This document shows positions 40,716-48,845 of a stretch of 53,479 bases of DNA, piece by piece. The stretch comes from Frankia sp. AiPs1 (GTDB lineage Bacteria; Actinomycetota; Actinomycetes; Frankiales; Frankiaceae). The stretch covers positions 1 to 53,479 of the forward strand of contig NZ_JAMQQF010000005.1 in NCBI RefSeq assembly GCF_023716945.1, written 5' to 3'. The stretch's first letter is position 1. Each line of letters begins with the position of its first letter. The notes beneath the pieces were generated by a model. The model saw nothing but the letters and a program-made list of their open reading frames with translations. It searched no databases and was not told where the DNA came from. Position numbers and translations under genes: made by a program.

Positions 40716-41018
40716 GACGCACTCCCTCGACGGAAGGAGTGGCGGATTGTCCGACTACCGCGTGCGCGCGTGCCTGCGGCCGGCTGTCCGCTCGGCACCA
40801 GAACACGTTTCTACCCCGATGCGGCCGAGCCTACGCCATGACCACCCGCACTTCGCGACCTGCCTCCGGGCCGCTTCGACCCACCTGGCCGCGGCGGCCT
40901 CCTGCTGGCCCAGGTCCGCCGTACATCGGACCAGCTCCGTCTCACCTTGCGCGGCGCGCGGGCAGCGTTGCAGGACGCGCTCACCCCCCTGCCCTGAGCA
41001 GTGACCGAGCCCTGCTCG
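40716..41018. other. 303-bp gap without a confident gene
   Basis: One plus-strand frame reads RFDPPGRGGLLLAQVRR, then DQLRLTLRGARAALQDALTP and stops near 41000, which could be the tail of a lost gene. There is no matching start or upstream domain, and the other frames are Arg/Pro-rich. Left unassigned. Confidence 0.4.
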
Positions 41019-41684
41019 TCAGCCCTCCGAGGTGATCGGCTTGTGCCAGGTCAGGAGGTAACGCCAGAACAGCAGCCGCCGGACGCGCACGCCGGGAAGC
41101 ACGGCGGCGGCCTCGCGGGCGGCCTGGCGGGTGGTCAGCGGTGGGTTCATGACCACGGGCATGCTCGCGTGCGCCGGGTCCTTCGCGAACGGGCCTGCGC
41201 GTCCCAGGAGCCTGGTCGCGAAGAACATCGCGCCCAGCAGGCGGTGTCCGACCGCGGCGACGAGCTCGACCGGTAGTTCGTGGCGCAGGTCCACGCGCGG
41301 CAGGGCGACGGCGGCGAGGACCCCGCCGGGCCGCAGGGCGGCCGCGAGCACCGGGAGTGCGTCCTGCAGTGGCATGTGGTGCAGGGCGCTGATCGAGAAG
41401 ATCGCGTCGTAGTCCTTGCCGGGCAGCGGATCGGTCAGCACATCGGCGAGAACGCAACGGACGTTGCCGGGGGTGCGACGCCTCGCCTGCTCGATCATGT
41501 CCGCGCTGCGATCGACGGCGTCGACCTGCTCGCTGCGCTCGGCGAGGCGGGCCGCGAACGCCCCGGCGCCACAGCCGACGTCCAGCACCCGTCTGCCTGG
41601 CTGCGGCAGCTGACGCAGCAGCAGCCGATGGTAGTAGGCGTTGTGACTCCAGTCGAACACAGCCCGCACGCTATCCCACCGCAC
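41019..41684 (-). CDS. Class I SAM-dependent methyltransferase
   Basis: 221 residues from GTG at 41684, which overlaps the upstream regulator by only 14 bp; an ATG at 41720 would overlap by 50 bp. Motif I, RRVLDVGCGAGAFAARLAER, is near residues 31-50, then VDAVDRSADMIEQARRRTPG near 54-73, and AIFSISALHHMPLQDALPVL near 95-114. The C-terminal part has RVRRLLFWRYLLTWHKP. It is a small-molecule methyltransferase of unknown substrate, co-directional with and overlapping the XRE regulator gene, so probably translated from the same message. Confidence 0.88.
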   Translation of the reverse strand: MRWDSVRAVFDWSHNAYYHRLLLRQLPQPGRRVLDVGCGAGAFAARLAERSEQVDAVDRSADMIEQARRRTPGNVRCVLADVLTDPLPGKDYDAIFSISALHHMPLQDALPVLAAALRPGGVLAAVALPRVDLRHELPVELVAAVGHRLLGAMFFATRLLGRAGPFAKDPAHASMPVVMNPPLTTRQAAREAAAVLPGVRVRRLLFWRYLLTWHKPITSEG

Positions 41685-42726
41685 GCAGCCGCCGATCTCC
41701 GCCCGTTCCCGCCCCGTCACCTACGTTCCCGGCGACTTCCGAGCCGCCGCCGACCGCCCCGCCCCCGCGCGGTTCTTCCCTGCCCTGCGGGTGAGAAAGC
41801 ATCTCGGTGCCGAGGACGGCGAGCAGCGCGAGACGTTCGGCGTCGGGCGAGCCGGGCTCGGCCGTGTAGACCAGGATGCGCAGGTCACTGCCCGCGACGC
41901 TGAGCACGTCGCAGTCCAGCGTCACGGCGCCCACCTGCGGATGATCGACGGTCTTGCGCCCCGCCTCGGCCCGGCCCACCGCAGCGGAATCCCACAGCTG
42001 CGCGAACCGCTCACTGCGCGCGCGCAGCTCGGCGACCAGCCGACGAAGCCGCTGGTCCGCCGGATACCGGCGCGCCGCCGCCCGCAACGCGCAGACCTGC
42101 GAGACCTCGAGGTCTTCCTGAGACTGCGGAGTGTGGCGCACGCGGCTGGGCGGACCGAGGAAGGTGCGCCACACCGCGTTGCGCTCGCTGCCACGGCGCT
42201 GCCCCATCAACGCCGTGTACAGCGGATTGGCCAGCAGCAGCGTCCACGCCGCGTCGCTGACCGCCACCGGGATCCCGGTCAGCCGGTCGAGCATCCGCTG
42301 CACCCCCGGGGTGAGGTGGGCGGGCACCGTGCCCCTCCCCGGCGGCACGAGCCCGGCGACGCGGAACAGATGCTCACGCTCGGCCGCGGACACGCGCAAC
42401 GCCCGCCCCAACGCCTCGACGACCTGTTCCGACGGGTTGGTCGCCCGGCCCTGTTCCAGCCGGGTGACATAGTCGACCGAGATCCCGGCCAACAGAGCAA
42501 GCTCCTCCCGGCGCAGCCCGGGCACCCGCCGATGGCCACCGGCGGGCAGCCCGGCCGCCTGCGGGGAGACCCGGTCGCGCCAGCGCCGCACCGTGCGCCC
42601 GAACTCCGTCTGCTCGAACTCCGTCTGCCCGGCCTCCGCCGCCTGCTTGGCCTCCAGGCACTCGAACGCCCTGTGCTCGAACTGCCTGCGCCCGAACGTC
42701 GGGTGCCGGAACTCCGCGGGCGCCAT
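41671..42726 (-). CDS. XRE-family regulator with MmyB-like ligand-binding domain
   Basis: 351 residues from ATG at 42726. Residues 1-45 are an unusual Glu/Phe/Thr-rich head (FEHRAFECLEAKQAAEAGQT), so a lower start is possible. The HTH is RRVPGLRREELALLAGISVD, then YVTRLEQGRATNPSEQVVEA (about 65-105). The MmyB-like C-terminal domain follows: WTLLLANPLYTALMG near 165, RRLVAELRARSERFAQLWDS near 235, and GAVTLDCDVLSV near 275. This domain binds a fatty acid or other small ligand. It is divergent from the SDR at 42833 (106-bp gap), its likely target, and co-directional with the methyltransferase. Confidence 0.92.
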   Translation of the reverse strand: MAPAEFRHPTFGRRQFEHRAFECLEAKQAAEAGQTEFEQTEFGRTVRRWRDRVSPQAAGLPAGGHRRVPGLRREELALLAGISVDYVTRLEQGRATNPSEQVVEALGRALRVSAAEREHLFRVAGLVPPGRGTVPAHLTPGVQRMLDRLTGIPVAVSDAAWTLLLANPLYTALMGQRRGSERNAVWRTFLGPPSRVRHTPQSQEDLEVSQVCALRAAARRYPADQRLRRLVAELRARSERFAQLWDSAAVGRAEAGRKTVDHPQVGAVTLDCDVLSVAGSDLRILVYTAEPGSPDAERLALLAVLGTEMLSHPQGREEPRGGGAVGGGSEVAGNVGDGAGTGGDRRLRAVG

Positions 42727-42832
42727 GACACCACTGTGCACCGCACCGCGGCGGACCGTCCGTCCTGGTACTGGCAGTCCCAGGAAGATCCGACGCCTGC
42801 CTGAACGCGTCGGCGCGCCGCACCCTGAGCAC

Positions 42833-43537
42833 ATGACCACCACACTGATCACCGGGGCGAACAAGGGTCTCGGCTTCGAGACCGCCCGCCGCCTGCTCGC
42901 CGCGGGCCACACCGTCTACCTCGCCTGCCGGGACGCCGAACGGGGACGCCTCGCCGCCGAGCGGCTCGGCGCGCGGAGGGTCCAGGTGGTCCAGCTCGAC
43001 GTCACCGACGACGCCTGCGTGCAGGCCGCGGTGAGCGCCGTCGCCGCCGCCGGAGGGCTCGACGTGCTGGTGAACAACGCCGGCATCGCGCACAGCGGTG
43101 ACCCCGGCGCCGCGGACGTCACCGCCGCGGTGATGCGCGCAACGTTCGAGACGAACGTCGTCGGCACGGTGCGCGTCACCCACGCGTTTCTCCCGCTGCT
43201 GGCCCGCTCCGCCGCCCCGGTCGTGGTCAACGTCAGCAGCGGCCTGGCCTCGCTGACGGCGCTGACCACACCGGGCACTCCCAGGCACGCCTACCCCGGC
43301 GTCGCCTACCCGGCGTCGAAAGCCGCCCTCAACATGATCACCGTGCAGTACGCGAAGGCGTTCCCGACGATGCGGATCAACGCGGTGGAGCCCGGCTTCA
43401 CCCGGACCGACCTCAACGCCAACACCGGCACCCAGACCGTCGAACAGGGCGCCGAGATCATCGCCCGCATGGCGATGCTCGGCCCGGACGGCCCCACCGG
43501 CGCCTACGTCGACGCCGACGGAACCCTGCCCTGGTGA
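42833..43537 (+). CDS. Short-chain dehydrogenase/reductase (SDR)
   Basis: 234 residues. Classical SDR: TTLITGANKGLGFETARRLL at residues 3-22, LDVTDDACVQAAVSAVAAAG near 58-77, DVLVNNAGIAHSGD near 80, VVVNVSSGLASLTALTT near 127, and VAYPASKAALNMITVQYAKA (Y...K) near 158. The C-terminal DGPTGAYVDADGTLPW matches the carbonyl-reductase-like group commonly paired with XRE/MmyB regulators in Streptomyces and relatives. The substrate is unknown. Probably regulated by the divergent XRE protein. Confidence 0.92.
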   Translation: MTTTLITGANKGLGFETARRLLAAGHTVYLACRDAERGRLAAERLGARRVQVVQLDVTDDACVQAAVSAVAAAGGLDVLVNNAGIAHSGDPGAADVTAAVMRATFETNVVGTVRVTHAFLPLLARSAAPVVVNVSSGLASLTALTTPGTPRHAYPGVAYPASKAALNMITVQYAKAFPTMRINAVEPGFTRTDLNANTGTQTVEQGAEIIARMAMLGPDGPTGAYVDADGTLPW

Positions 43538-43666
43538 GCCCCGACAGCGGGATGATCATCGAACCAGCTGCTGAGCAGCCGTAGGGACCGACTCGTCGGT
43601 GAGCCCGGTTCGACACCCACCGCCTCGGGTTCAACCGCCGCGGACGCGGCCGGTGACGGCGGTCGA

Positions 43667-44887
43667 TCAGTCGCGGCCAGCTCCGGACATCCTCGGCTCG
43701 CCGGCCGCTGACCGGTCGCGGGCGATGCCGCACGGGTCGTCGTCCGGGGGGGTGCACGGCTCGCACTCGGACTCGATCGTCACGTGGGTGATGGCGTACC
43801 GCTCGGCGAGCATCGCCTTGATCCCGTCGGACACCGCCCGCGCCTGCGCCAGGCTGGGATGGCCGTCCTGCACGCCGTCGAGATGACCGAGCTCCAGGTG
43901 CACCGAGGCGGCGAACACCCGGTCGGACAGGCTCCACACATGCAGGTCGTGCACGTCGAGGACATGGGTGTCGCGCAGGATGTCCGCGCGCACCGCCGCG
44001 ACGTCCAGGCTCTCCGGCGTCGCCTCCAGCAGCACCCGCGACGCGCTGACCAGCAGCTTCACCCCCTGCCCGGCGATCAGCACGGCGATCAGCAGGGAGA
44101 CCAGCGGGTCCAGCCAGTACCAGCCGCCGACCAGCCAGATCACCAGACCGGACGCGGCGACCGCCACCGACACCGCCGCGTCCCCGGCCAGGTGCAGCAC
44201 GGCGGCGCGGGTGTTCAGATCAGCGTCACGTTCGTGGACGGCCAGGGCGCTCACCGCGTTGACGACCGCCGCGACAAGCGCGACGGCGACGACCACCGGG
44301 CCGTCGACCGGGCCGTGCTCGCCGAGGCGGCGCAGCGACTCGACGGCCAGCAGCGCCGTCACCACCAGCACCGCCGCGGCGTTCGCCTGCGCGGCGAGCA
44401 CCGGCCAGCGCACCCCGCCGAACGTGCGCCGCGCCGACGGCGGACGCTGCGACAACGTCAGCGCCACCAGCGCGAGGACCACCCCGGCGGTGTCGGTCAG
44501 GTTGTGCCCGGCGTCGGCGAGCAGGCCGACAGACCCCGCGGCGAACCCGGCCACCGCCTGGCCGACCACGATCGCCAGGTTCAGCCCGGCCGCGAGCCAC
44601 AGCCGGCGCCGCTGCCGCGCGCTCCCCCGCCCCGCCGGCACCCCGTGACTGTGCCCGACTCCGTGACCGTGCCCGGCTCCATGGCCGTGTGGGCGGCGGT
44701 GCCCAGGCCGGTGGTCGAGCACGTGATCGTGGCCGGGGTCGTGCCCGCGCCCCGGCCCGCGGCCGTCGTCGGCGGGCTCGACCCCGTGACCGTGACTGGC
44801 CTCGTGGACGTGACTGGCCTCGTGGACGTGGGCCGTGTCGTGGTCATCGTGCGGCTCGTGGCCGTGGCCGTGGCTGGGCGTGGTCAT
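43667..44887 (-). CDS. Cation diffusion facilitator (CDF) metal efflux protein
   Basis: 406 residues. A long His/Asp-rich cytoplasmic head (residues 1-85, with repeats such as HEASHVHEASHGHG and HGHGAGHGHGVGHSHG) suits metal binding. The CDF core has six membrane spans with the metal-site motifs GLLADAGHNLTDTAGVVLAL near 117-137 and VLHLAGDAAVSVAVAASGLV near 228-247. The C-terminal domain has VHDLHVWSLSDRVFAASVHL near 318. It exports Zn(II), Co(II) or Cd(II) by proton antiport. It overlaps the ArsR gene by four bases (ATGA). Confidence 0.95.
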   Translation of the reverse strand: MTTPSHGHGHEPHDDHDTAHVHEASHVHEASHGHGVEPADDGRGPGRGHDPGHDHVLDHRPGHRRPHGHGAGHGHGVGHSHGVPAGRGSARQRRRLWLAAGLNLAIVVGQAVAGFAAGSVGLLADAGHNLTDTAGVVLALVALTLSQRPPSARRTFGGVRWPVLAAQANAAAVLVVTALLAVESLRRLGEHGPVDGPVVVAVALVAAVVNAVSALAVHERDADLNTRAAVLHLAGDAAVSVAVAASGLVIWLVGGWYWLDPLVSLLIAVLIAGQGVKLLVSASRVLLEATPESLDVAAVRADILRDTHVLDVHDLHVWSLSDRVFAASVHLELGHLDGVQDGHPSLAQARAVSDGIKAMLAERYAITHVTIESECEPCTPPDDDPCGIARDRSAAGEPRMSGAGRD

Positions 44888-45291
44888 GATTCACCCACCC
44901 CCGCCAGGGACGCCTCGGCGGGCGCGCCCGTCCCGGGCCCGGCCGGTGCCGCCACCACCGCCGCGGCGACGGCGCGGCCGTCGGAGTGCACGTGCTCGGT
45001 GTCGACGGCGAGGACGACGTCGAGCAGGTCGTCCAACGCGTGGCGGAGCTTGTCGTCGGCGAGCTCGTAACGCTGGCGGCGACCCTCCGGGGTCGCGACG
45101 ACCAGCCCACATCCGCGCAGGCAGGCGAGATGGTTGGACAGGTTCGTGCGGCCCACGCCGAGGATCTCGGCCAGCTCCGACGGGTAGGCCCCGCCGGCCC
45201 GCAGCACCAGCAGCAGCCGCGCCCGCGTCGGATCGGACAGCGCGTGACCGAACCGGGCGAGCACCTCGGCCTGCGACGCGACCTTGACCAT
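44884..45291 (-). CDS. ArsR/SmtB-family metal-responsive repressor
   Basis: 135 residues. A winged helix typical of ArsR/SmtB: ARFGHALSDPTRARLLLVLR at residues 11-30, YPSELAEILGVGRTNLSNHL near 36-55, ACLRGCGLVVATPEGRRQRY near 56-75 with two Cys (CLRGC) in the wing-adjacent region, as in CmtR-type metal sensors. The C-terminal tail is Ala/Gly/Pro-rich. Its stop overlaps the CDF start, so it is the first gene of a metal-induced efflux operon. Cys-type placement suggests a soft-metal sensor (Cd/Pb or Zn), which is inference. Confidence 0.93.
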   Translation of the reverse strand: MVKVASQAEVLARFGHALSDPTRARLLLVLRAGGAYPSELAEILGVGRTNLSNHLACLRGCGLVVATPEGRRQRYELADDKLRHALDDLLDVVLAVDTEHVHSDGRAVAAAVVAAPAGPGTGAPAEASLAGVGES

Positions 45292-45771
45292 GCCCCAACG
45301 GTACAGCGGACGCTGACATCAGCCAATCCTGACCTGTGGCCCGCCGCGCCGCGGGCCACAGGTCCCGCCCCGCCGATCTGGGGGTCGAGGAGGATCCGTA
45401 CAGCCGCTGGCGCCGTCCTGACCGAGGTAGGTGAATTCCGCGGGAATGTCGGAGTCGGGGTCGCCGGCGGGCGGGGTGATGGTCATGATTCCCGCGACGG
45501 TCTCGATCGCCGCCCGGTCGGCGACGTCTGGCGCAACGCCGACCGAGCCGAGCCGGGAGCGCCGCGATCCGCGTTGGCGCGAGCCAACTTTGGAATAGGA
45601 GTCGGCTATTGTCAGCGATGCGACATCGACACCGGACAATCCTTCTTCCGGTGTGTTGTCGAGCCCAAAGGGCAGCCATTGGCTGCAAGCGCAAGAATGC
45701 CAAGCCCAGCGAGACACCAGTCAAATGGACACAGAGAATATTTTCGCCTGCTCGGCGAAAAGGCGTCTGAC
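45292..45771. other. 480-bp region upstream of the ArsR-CDF operon and uridine-kinase-like gene
   Basis: It holds the strong hairpin at 45333-45362 and a minus-strand frame (about 45319-45520) reading MTITPPAGDPDSDIPAEFTY, whose composition is plausible but whose start and family I cannot support. A lower-GC segment at 45590-45750 precedes the kinase-like gene and probably contains its promoter. Confidence 0.45.
45333..45362. terminator. Very stable hairpin (12-bp stem, 6-nt loop)
   Basis: CCTGTGGCCCGC (45333-45344) pairs perfectly with GCGGGCCACAGG (45351-45362). It lies 42 bp upstream of the ArsR start. It may be a transcription terminator insulating the operon or a leader structure. No U-run follows. 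Confidence 0.5.
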
Positions 45772-46464
45772 GTGATCAGCGAGCCTGGTCCGGCGCCGTC
45801 GCGCACCCACGTCGTGAATGCCCTTGCCGATCTGCTGGTGAACGCGGTCGGGGACCGGGCTCTACGCGTTGCGATCGACGGGCCGGACGCCGCGGGAAAG
45901 ACGACGCTAACCAACGAACTCGCCGACACGGTCGCCCGCCGAGGCCGACCCGTCGTGCGGGCCTGCGTCGACGACTTCCACCAGCCCGCAGCCATGCGCC
46001 GGCAACGCGGACCCGTCTCCGCCGAGGGCTACTTCCACGACGCGTTCGACTACACCGCCCTGCGACGCCTCCTGCTCGACCCGCTCGGACCGGCTGGTGA
46101 CCGTCGCTACCGCGACGCCTGCTTCGACCACCGCAGCGACACCCCGCTGGACCGGCCGCCGCGCCGGGCGCCGGACAACGCCGTGCTTCTCCTCGACGGT
46201 GTCTTCCTCCTGCGCGAAGAACTCCGCGACTGCTGGGAGCTCAGCCTGTTCCTTCAGATCAGCCCCGCCGAGTCACTGCGCCGAGCGCTGCGCCGCGACG
46301 TCGCGCTGTTCGGCTCGCCCGCCGCCGTCCGGGAACGCTACGAAGCGCGCTGCCTGCCCGCCCAGAAGCTTTACCAGACCATCGCCGCGCCCCGCGAACA
46401 CGCCGACGTACTGATCGACAACGAGCTACCGGATAACCCTCTGGTGCTGCGCTGGCTCGCCTGA
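45772..46464 (+). CDS. Uridine-kinase-like P-loop NTPase
   Basis: 230 residues from GTG at 45772 (AAAAGGCG upstream). Walker A VAIDGPDAAGKTTLTNELAD near residues 34-53, the nucleoside-kinase segment VVRACVDDFHQPAAMRRQRG near 61-80 (the DDFH Asp is typical of uridine/pantothenate kinases), and PDNAVLLLDGVFLLREELRD near 137-156. The late LFGSPAAVRERYEARCLPAQ near 184-203 and HADVLIDNELPDNP near 212-225 match the uridine kinase-like family in actinomycetes. It phosphorylates a small hydroxyl-bearing metabolite. The upstream open frame is spurious. Confidence 0.88.
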   Translation: MISEPGPAPSRTHVVNALADLLVNAVGDRALRVAIDGPDAAGKTTLTNELADTVARRGRPVVRACVDDFHQPAAMRRQRGPVSAEGYFHDAFDYTALRRLLLDPLGPAGDRRYRDACFDHRSDTPLDRPPRRAPDNAVLLLDGVFLLREELRDCWELSLFLQISPAESLRRALRRDVALFGSPAAVRERYEARCLPAQKLYQTIAAPREHADVLIDNELPDNPLVLRWLA

Positions 46465-46481
46465 ACCGCCCCTGAGCCGTG

Positions 46482-46532
46482 CCTGGCTCGGGTGGTCTTC
46501 CTGGCCCCGGGAGGACCGACCATCAGGATCAT
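46482..46532 (-). pseudogene. P-loop kinase N-terminal scrap
   Basis: On the minus strand ATG at 46532 opens MILMVGPPGARKTTRAR, the usual first strand and Walker A of AAA/zeta-toxin-like kinases, with Arg replacing the Gly before Lys. After 17 codons the similarity stops near the kinase-like gene's end. Probably a remnant left by rearrangement; too short to be sure. Confidence 0.3.
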
Positions 46533-46664
46533 CGTGGCGGCGCGCGGATCGGGCTCCGCGAACAGGCCACGCCGCTGCTCGGCGGGTACGGCCGCGGACG
46601 GGTGTGGGAAGGGCTCCTGGCACTGTGCCTGTGCGTCGGATCGCTGCGGCGCTGACATGTACTC

Positions 46665-46772
46665 GGGGTGCCGGTAGGAAACGTGTCACCAGCCGCAAAC
46701 GGCGATGATCTAGCTGGTCTGCGGCGGGGCGGCGTCGATCTGGTGGCGGGTCCGGCCGGTGGCGCGGAATTC
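46665..46772 (+). repeat. Third copy of the Tn3-like end (108-bp block)
   Basis: It begins GGGGTGCCGGTAGGAAACGT and matches the right end of the element at 20210-20317 over its whole length (opposite orientation), and the left end at 17959 over about 45 bp. No partner end is visible within the window to its right, so this is a solo end or one side of a larger element reaching beyond. Confidence 0.7.
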
Positions 46773-46856
46773 ATGCAGCCGGGCGCTTTCGTCCGCGGTC
46801 GGTGGCGGCGCCTCGCCGGCGTGGGCCCGCCGGTAGGTGGCGACCCAGGTTCCGCG
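46710..46856 (-). pseudogene. IS3-family OrfA fragment
   Basis: The minus-strand frame to a TAG at 46710 reads TWVATYRRAHAGEAPPPTAD, then ESARLHEFRATGRTRHQ. The first part resembles the WV..YR....GEAP....ERARLRELE segment of IS3-type OrfA; the tail then runs into the 108-bp repeat. Both ends are missing. It shows that an IS3-like gene and the Tn3-like end were joined here. Confidence 0.45.
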
Positions 46857-47058
46857 GGTTCCTTAGTCCGGCGGCTGCTACCGCAGCCGTGACCGCGAGG
46901 AGCAGGACCACCGCCGTGTGCAGAGGGAGCAGGGGCTGCTCGGCGGTCTGGGACGGTGCCGCGGGCCGCGGGTCCTGACGTGGTGAGGTGTTCATGGGCG
47001 GAGACCCCCGCCAGCCCACAGCGCCCAGGAGTGCAACGGGTACGGCCACGAGCCACAT
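46771..47058 (-). CDS. Small two-span membrane protein with replaced C-terminus
   Basis: 95 residues from ATG at 47058. MWLVAVPVALLGAVGW and LLPLHTAVVLLLAVTAAVAA give two membrane segments (residues 1-18 and 45-66). The last 30 residues are Arg/Pro-rich and overlap the IS3 remnant in another frame, so the original end has probably been lost. No family recognised, and the ribosome site is weak. It may be a decaying gene. Confidence 0.4.
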   Translation of the reverse strand: MWLVAVPVALLGAVGWRGSPPMNTSPRQDPRPAAPSQTAEQPLLPLHTAVVLLLAVTAAVAAAGLRNPRNLGRHLPAGPRRRGAATDRGRKRPAA

Positions 47059-47195
47059 GAGAGGGTCGGCGGGCGACACATCTGCTCCAGTCGCGCTCCG
47101 CGCCCCTCTTGGCCAGCGGAGGGCTTGGGCAGCGCGTGACGGACCCTGCACCCCGGCCCCGGCGCCCGAAGGTCGAGCGTGGTCCCTGCGCCCGG

Positions 47196-47636
47196 TCAGC
47201 CCAGGGCGTCGGCGGCGAGCCCGGCGGCATCCGCCGCCACCAGGACGTTGACGTAGTCGCGCAGGTGGGCGATCTGGCCGTCGCGGACGGTGAGTACGAC
47301 GATATTGGGCAGGGCGAACTCGCGGCCGGTGGAGGTGTTTCTCCCGATCGCCTCCTGCTCGACGATGATCGTCCGCGGGTCCCTGGTGTCGTGGATGGCG
47401 AGGGTGCGGTACCGCTCGTAGCGCAACGGGAGGGTTCGCCAGCCCGCGGCTATCCAGCCCACGATCTCGTCGCGGCCGGTGAGCCGGGACGCCATGCCGG
47501 GCGGGGTGAACGGGAACTCGTGGACCGCGTCGAGGGCGTAGAGACGTCGCACGGCGTCGACGGCCTGGTTGACCGCGGCCCGGCGGCACTGCTCCAGGAC
47601 GTCGCGCGGGTCCGCGGTCGGGTCAATCGGATCCAT
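47196..47636 (-). CDS. NTF2-like (SnoaL-type) protein
   Basis: 146 residues, ATG start. NTF2 fold: AVRRLYALDAVHEFPFTPPG, GRDEIVGWIAAGWRTLPLRY near residues 53-72, RDPRTIIVEQEAIGRNTSTG, and VLTVRDGQIAHLRDYVNVLV near 113-132. It is similar in type to the NTF2 protein at 24386. It is a possible isomerase, cyclase or ligand carrier. It is divergent from the LysR gene at 47751 across 114 bp, so LysR probably controls it. Confidence 0.9.
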   Translation of the reverse strand: MDPIDPTADPRDVLEQCRRAAVNQAVDAVRRLYALDAVHEFPFTPPGMASRLTGRDEIVGWIAAGWRTLPLRYERYRTLAIHDTRDPRTIIVEQEAIGRNTSTGREFALPNIVVLTVRDGQIAHLRDYVNVLVAADAAGLAADALG

Positions 47637-47750
47637 GTTGGGAGCGCACCTCTTTCGCTGCTGCCGGCACGGAGAGCCGGCCGCCCTAGATCACCACCGG
47701 CGACGGGGCGCGTCCAGGACCAGCTGGGTCGTGATCGATAACCTGGCGGC

Positions 47751-48599
47751 ATGGACCGTCCGCTGGAGACCCGGGAACTGATGCAGTTCCTGGCGGTAGC
47801 CGACGAACTGCACTTCGGCCGGGCCGCCGCCAGGCTCGGCATCGCCCAGCCGGCGTTGTCGCGGACCGTCCAGAAGCTTGAGCGCCGCCTCGGCGTCGTC
47901 CTGCTCGAGCGGAGCAGCCGCGCAGTGGCACTGACCTCGGCCGGGCAGGTGCTCGCCGGGGAGGCGCGCCGTGCCCTGGAGGCGGTGAACGCCGCAGCGC
48001 GGCGAACCCGGCGGGCGAGCGCAGATGACCCGCACCTGGTCCTGGCGATGAAGGCGGGTGGGGACGCAGGCCTGCTCCCGGCGATCCTCACCGCCTGCGA
48101 GCGCGAGCCGTGCTCGCTGCCGGTGCGGGTGGTCTTCCAGATCGACCGGGTCGGGCTGCTGCACGACGGGCAGGCCGACGCCGCCCTGCTCTACAGCCCG
48201 GCCGACGACCTGCGCGGCCTCGACACCGAGCCGCTGCTGACCGCACCGCTGATGGCGGTGCTTCCACCCGCGCACCCACTGGCCGCGCGGGCCAGCCTGC
48301 GCACCGCCGACCTCCACAACGAGAACGTGCACCCGCGGCACGGGCCGGCCACGGGTCCCGAGCCGGGCAACCTCACGGAACTGCTGCAACTCGTCGCACT
48401 GGGCCACAAGGTTGCCCTGGTCCCACGTTTCGTGACTAATTCACTACGCGAAGACCTCGCCTGTGTGCCGGTCACAGACGCCGAGCCCGTCACCCTGCTG
48501 CTCGGCTGGCCCGCCCACAGCACGTCGCTGGCCGTCGCGGCCCTCGCTCGCGCCGTCGGCGCGGCCCGTCCGCACGGTGGGGCGGCCGCCGCTCCCTGA
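47751..48599 (+). CDS. LysR-family transcriptional regulator
   Basis: 282 residues. LysR HTH: LETRELMQFLAVADELHFGR, AAARLGIAQPALSRTVQKLE, RRLGVVLLERSSRAVALTSA (residues 5-64). The effector domain begins near 90 and looks slightly short, with a compact stretch near 185-210 (NENVHPRHGPATGPEPGN), so a small deletion is possible. TAACCT (47739-47744) is a -10-like element six bases before the ATG, which suggests leaderless transcription. It likely activates the divergent NTF2 gene in response to a small ligand. Confidence 0.92.
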   Translation: MDRPLETRELMQFLAVADELHFGRAAARLGIAQPALSRTVQKLERRLGVVLLERSSRAVALTSAGQVLAGEARRALEAVNAAARRTRRASADDPHLVLAMKAGGDAGLLPAILTACEREPCSLPVRVVFQIDRVGLLHDGQADAALLYSPADDLRGLDTEPLLTAPLMAVLPPAHPLAARASLRTADLHNENVHPRHGPATGPEPGNLTELLQLVALGHKVALVPRFVTNSLREDLACVPVTDAEPVTLLLGWPAHSTSLAVAALARAVGAARPHGGAAAAP

Positions 48600-48734
48600 T
48601 GTCAGAGCATGTTCGAGAGCGGTGGCCCTACACGGGGTCGCCGTAGTACCGGAGAAAAATCGGGCGGATATCGCCGAGTAGGCGTACAGCAGGGCGTACA
48701 GCCCCGCGGCCCTGGGTCGGGCCAACGACGATCA

Positions 48735-48844
48735 TCACGTGACAGTGAGGATGTGGGTGAGCCCCGCACCGGCCGGTCTGGCCCGTCACGTGATAGTGAG
48801 GATGTGGGTGAGCCCCGCACCGGCCGGTCTGGCCCGTCACGTGA
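48735..48844. repeat. 51-bp direct repeat (two units plus TCACGTGA)
   Basis: The palindrome TCACGTGA occurs at 48735, 48786 and 48837, and the 51-bp sequence between is duplicated almost exactly. Each unit contains GAGCCCCGCACC, whose complement CGGTGCGGGGCTC lies at 48883-48895. The array lies immediately before the IS110 non-coding region. Confidence 0.85.
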
Positions 48845-48845
48845 T

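Noticed and set aside
45319-45717. Minus-strand 132-codon frame upstream of the uridine-kinase-like gene
   Set aside because: Only a short central part looks protein-like; it overlaps the hairpin, and no start or family can be supported.
48735-48844. Possible CRISPR array
   Set aside because: Two contiguous 51-bp direct repeats without spacers and no cas genes; a tandem duplication.
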